Assembly (NCBI GenBank): GCA_036583965.1
Contig: JAZBQD010000015.1
Location: 86,306,809 to 86,370,808 of the forward strand
Length of the DNA stretch: 64,000 nucleotides
Direction: 5' to 3'
Source of the DNA: Prunella strophiata
Taxonomy: Eukaryota; Chordata; Aves; Passeriformes; Prunellidae
Shown: one piece after another, positions 60,755 to 64,000 of the stretch
Layout: the number at the start of each line of letters is the position of its first letter
Position numbering within the stretch: the stretch's first letter is position 1
Notes under the pieces: model-generated
Databases searched by the model: none
Seen by the model: only the letters and a program-made list of their open reading frames with translations
What the model was told of the DNA's origin: nothing
Program-made: the position numbers and the translations under genes

Positions 60755-61056
60755 GGCACATGTTAAAGAGGATGGGGCCAGACTCTATCTAGCGGTGAGC
60801 AGTGACAGAACAAGGGGCAGCGTGCACAAAATAAAACGGGAGAACTTTCAATATGAGAAAAAATTTCTTTGCAAGGAACAGAGCACTGGAACAGGCTTCC
60901 CAGAGAGGTTGTGAAGTTTCTTCCTTGGATACTCAAAACCTACTTGGACATGTTCCTGTGTAGCCTGCTCTAGCTGACCCTGATGCAGCAGCAGGTGTTG
61001 AACTAGATGATCTCCAGAGGTGCCCTCCAAACCCCAGCCATTCTGTGATTCTGAAC
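60755..61056 (+). mobile_element. CR1 LINE, 3' fragment (F), older subfamily
   Basis: A plus-strand CR1 copy. Sense-frame remnants are GARLYLAVSSDRTRGSVHKIK (about 60778-60840) followed, after a frameshift, by MRKNFF-like and EQASQRG-like pieces. The 3' end is the type with GATGCAGCAGCAGG, AACTAGATGATCTCCAGAGG, CCTCCAAACCCCAGCCATTC and TGTGATTCTGAA. It is heavily mutated. The left limit is approximate. Confidence 0.88.
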
Positions 61057-64000
61057 AAGGACCTCTAACACTTCCTTAAGCACAAGCTGGGGAAAAACAC
61101 TCAGGCCAAAATTCTCAGATTTATAAAGCTGAATGATTCACTTTCCTAAATGGTAACAAGCCGCAGTGTTTATGATTATCTAAATTATGGTGGAGCCATA
61201 AGTCTCTGGCAGAGGAGCTCCTGCCCTGAAGAGTTAACAATGCCAGCAAGTCTCCTTCCCGTTGCATCATGTTTTTTCATGATGAAGAAAAACCATTTTT
61301 TTGTTTTTGAGGAAAAAAACAATTTTGTTTCTCACACCAGACTTTGCCAGTCCCATCACCATATCGTACAATCTAATAATACACGAGAGGACAGTAGATA
61401 ATTCTTCTCTTGTAGACTAAGGACTAACATTGCTGGTTTTGGTAAATGCAGCTCACTGCAACACACCCACTTGTTTCTTTCTAATGACCCCAAGCACCAT
61501 ATCTGAGCACCATCTTCAAAATTAATGCTAGACAAAGACCACATTTTCCAAAGGGAAAGAAGGCCTGCCCTCCCCAGCAGAAATGTGAAGGCAGAAGTTT
61601 CTCCGACTTCTCCCAAATCAAGTCATGGTCCTGATGCTCTTCCCTGGTCTTGTGGTTCCCTCCTGGCTCAGGGAGGAACTAGAACAGGGAGAACTTGCCT
61701 ACATAGCTGATAGCATGAATTTTCCCTAGTTTTTTATGAACATCAAGGTTATTAATCCTATCTCTTCATTTTGATCAGACTGGCTGTCCCCTCCACAGAA
61801 GCAGTGGTGCATACTAGTAGGAAAAACACAAGACTTCTCACAGCTCCTGTCAGTTTCAAAAGAACAAAAATGATGCTTCATCCAAGCTGGCATAGAAACC
61901 CATGGCTTTTTATAGATGGTTGATGGGTCACTGTGTAAATTACACTGAAATCTAACAGAGCAAATTACTGACTGTCATCATTAATGGCAAAGTATTCGGC
62001 AAAAGACTATCACCTTGAATTAATGCCATGAGTTAATATTTTTAAATGCAGTATATTTCATACATAAATATGATCATTTTCCCTACACAGACATCTAGGA
62101 GGGAGGTGCTTGGATCCTTCTACTGGTTAAAAAGAGGCCCTATTATAAAGCTTGATAGAAGTCCTACTTTTGAGCCTGTGTTTACCCAGGAAAACTCACA
62201 GAAACCTGGTTTTGATAAGTAAAAGCCCCAGGAAGAGAAGCTGAAATTCTCTCAAACTTTGTTTTTTACAGGATGAACAAGCAAGCCAGTCACATTAGCT
62301 CCCTGGCAAGTTTATCAATAACAGTAGATGTACATGATTTTAAAAGAAAATTATCTCAACAGTAAGCTTTTCTCCCTAATAATTTAAGTAGCTGTAAACA
62401 GAAAATACAAAAAGACATGCTCACCCTTCAAATTAGACACAGCATGCATAACAAACAAAGGCTCTTGTATTTCCAACTGACAAAAGAGACAGAAAGAGAA
62501 TAAGCTAAGAAAATTGATAAAATCTGCCAGATAGGTGGCAAATTAGACCCAAAAATCCTGCCAGATAAGTGACTTCTGCAATTGCACAAAGTGAGCAAAA
62601 GGCTGTATCTCCACCCCCGTCTCCAAGCCCCCCAAACTCTGATGATCCCATCAGAAGAAACACTGTGCAATTTGCCTGATCAGGCCCCATGCAGCCACAC
62701 AACTTAGGTGTCAAAGACTGAGCACTTACAGTAAACCACTGGTAATTAACTCATGGAGTAAAGGAGGAATTAAGCTGCTGTAAAATCCAACAGTACAAAT
62801 GCAGGAGAAAATCATAACCTCATTGCAGATGCTCTATTAGCCAGCAAGGACTCTGCATTTGCCTAAGTGTCTTATTCAGTCAGCCTACTGCTTTAAATAG
62901 TAATAAGCTATTTTCTACTGTAATGCACCAAATCTCAAGAGGACCTGGTCTGGAGTGATGCTGAGGACTTGGTGCCCAGCTACTCTCAGTGGAAACTGGG
63001 TGAGCATTGTACCTCTGGATTTTGCCAGTGATACGGACCTGATAATACATACAGCACAAGACAAAAAACTGATTTGCTCTCTAAAGCAGAGAAAGGAACA
63101 GGAAAAAAAAGGTTTTTTTTATTTTGGCAGATCGATAGCTAACAAGGCACCAGTTGGACTGATGCTTTAATTGCTGCCATAGGTGTTTTGATGCAGCATT
63201 CAGTGTAAAATGGCAGTCTAAAACCTACATAAACTTCTTCATGTTGCTGTTCAAATCACAAGTGAACACAGGCATACACCTTCTCTAGACAGTAGATTAC
63301 TGCAAAATCTTTCTGTATGCTAAACCAAATGTAAAGACTCATTCCAGGAGTTGGATGTTTACTCAAGTTTTACTGCTTAAACCACTTAAACTGAAACTGA
63401 TTGCAGCCTCAAATTTAAATACCAAAATTCCTCTGGAAGTTTCAATGACAGAGCACAAGATTACAAACATTTAGTTCTAACCTTTTATACAATACATGAA
63501 TTTCCTCTACAGTCCTCAGGTGTAGAAATGATTTCCAGTGTTTGTTTGTTTAAGGAAAATCTTGAGAAAAATTTTCATTTGTTTGACAGTGTGGTAAACC
63601 ACAACCACGCTTTTCACAAATTATTTTGAAAACCTGCATTAGTAGCTTGCATATTACCAAATCCAGATAATTAGAAACAACATCCAGTAGTTTTGATAAT
63701 TCCCCAGCCAGTTTAAAATAAAATGTCTCAATTGATGTGATTTACTATCTGATTTTTTGTTCTAAAATATAAGGTGTTCCATAGAAAACTGAGAAGGCAT
63801 AAAACCCTCTGGGAAGACCCTAGTCAGGTGGCAACTCAAAGTTGGAATATCTGCAGTCAGCCCAAACCTCTAACATCTTAACACTGTCCTGTAGGGCACA
63901 AAATGCAAACATGTACATACATGTTTAAAGATACCACCTTTCCAAAGCAGTATTTGAAAAACCTCCCATCCACAAACTATCACTGATGGTCTTTTGGCGG
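61057..64000. other. Unique non-coding DNA to the window end
   Basis: No gene, transposon or RNA gene was recognised. Frames are all under 90 codons. Short T-runs and A-runs are present, for example near 61308-61325 and 63102-63120. Confidence 0.5.

Noticed and set aside
1..64000. CRISPR array, operon, prophage or other prokaryotic system
   Set aside because: Composition, CR1 LINEs, microsatellites and lack of dense coding all point to a bird nuclear genome. No regularly spaced direct repeats were seen.

Overview
The window looks like an intergenic or deep-intronic stretch of a bird nuclear genome, probably from Neoaves and possibly a passerine. The base composition is AT-rich and CpG-poor, and there are many poly-A/T tracts and (TA)n microsatellites. 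There is no operon-like packing and no long open reading frame: the longest is 189 codons and resembles nothing I know. The diagnostic features are seven 5'-truncated copies of CR1, the dominant LINE of birds, and two decayed solo LTRs of an avian endogenous-retrovirus type. Those family names come from my knowledge of the families, not from a database search. No complete protein-coding gene, rRNA, tRNA or CRISPR array was found.

Layout: 1-4088 is plain non-coding DNA. At 4089-5165 a minus-strand CR1 lies directly beside a minus-strand LTR. At 10865-11440 there is a second LTR with a closely similar core, in the same orientation. At 13502-14510 two small perfect hairpins lead into the longest CR1 copy (about 0.97 kb), which still carries recognisable reverse-transcriptase C-terminal coding. 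At 25624-25856 there is a plus-strand CR1. At 28037-28171 (minus strand) there is a 135-nt exon-like block with a good acceptor, a good donor and phase 1-1. Between about 30.9 and 37.1 kb there are several AT-rich, homeodomain-motif-rich blocks that look like conserved non-coding elements, and one of them holds an EF-hand-like coding motif behind a splice acceptor on the minus strand. At 43715-44262 there are two abutting plus-strand CR1 copies. At 48210-50950 a perfect 96-bp inverted repeat brackets 2.5 kb. Further CR1 copies lie at 59321-59600 (minus) and 60755-61056 (plus).

The most notable observation is the 96-bp inverted repeat. The two arms match at every base, show no sign of being CR1 or LTR, and carry TAATTA-type motifs and no CpG. 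Both exon candidates are on the minus strand, so if a gene crosses the window it probably runs right to left. I could not identify that gene, and the exon calls are tentative. Everything outside the listed elements appears to be unique, non-coding vertebrate DNA.
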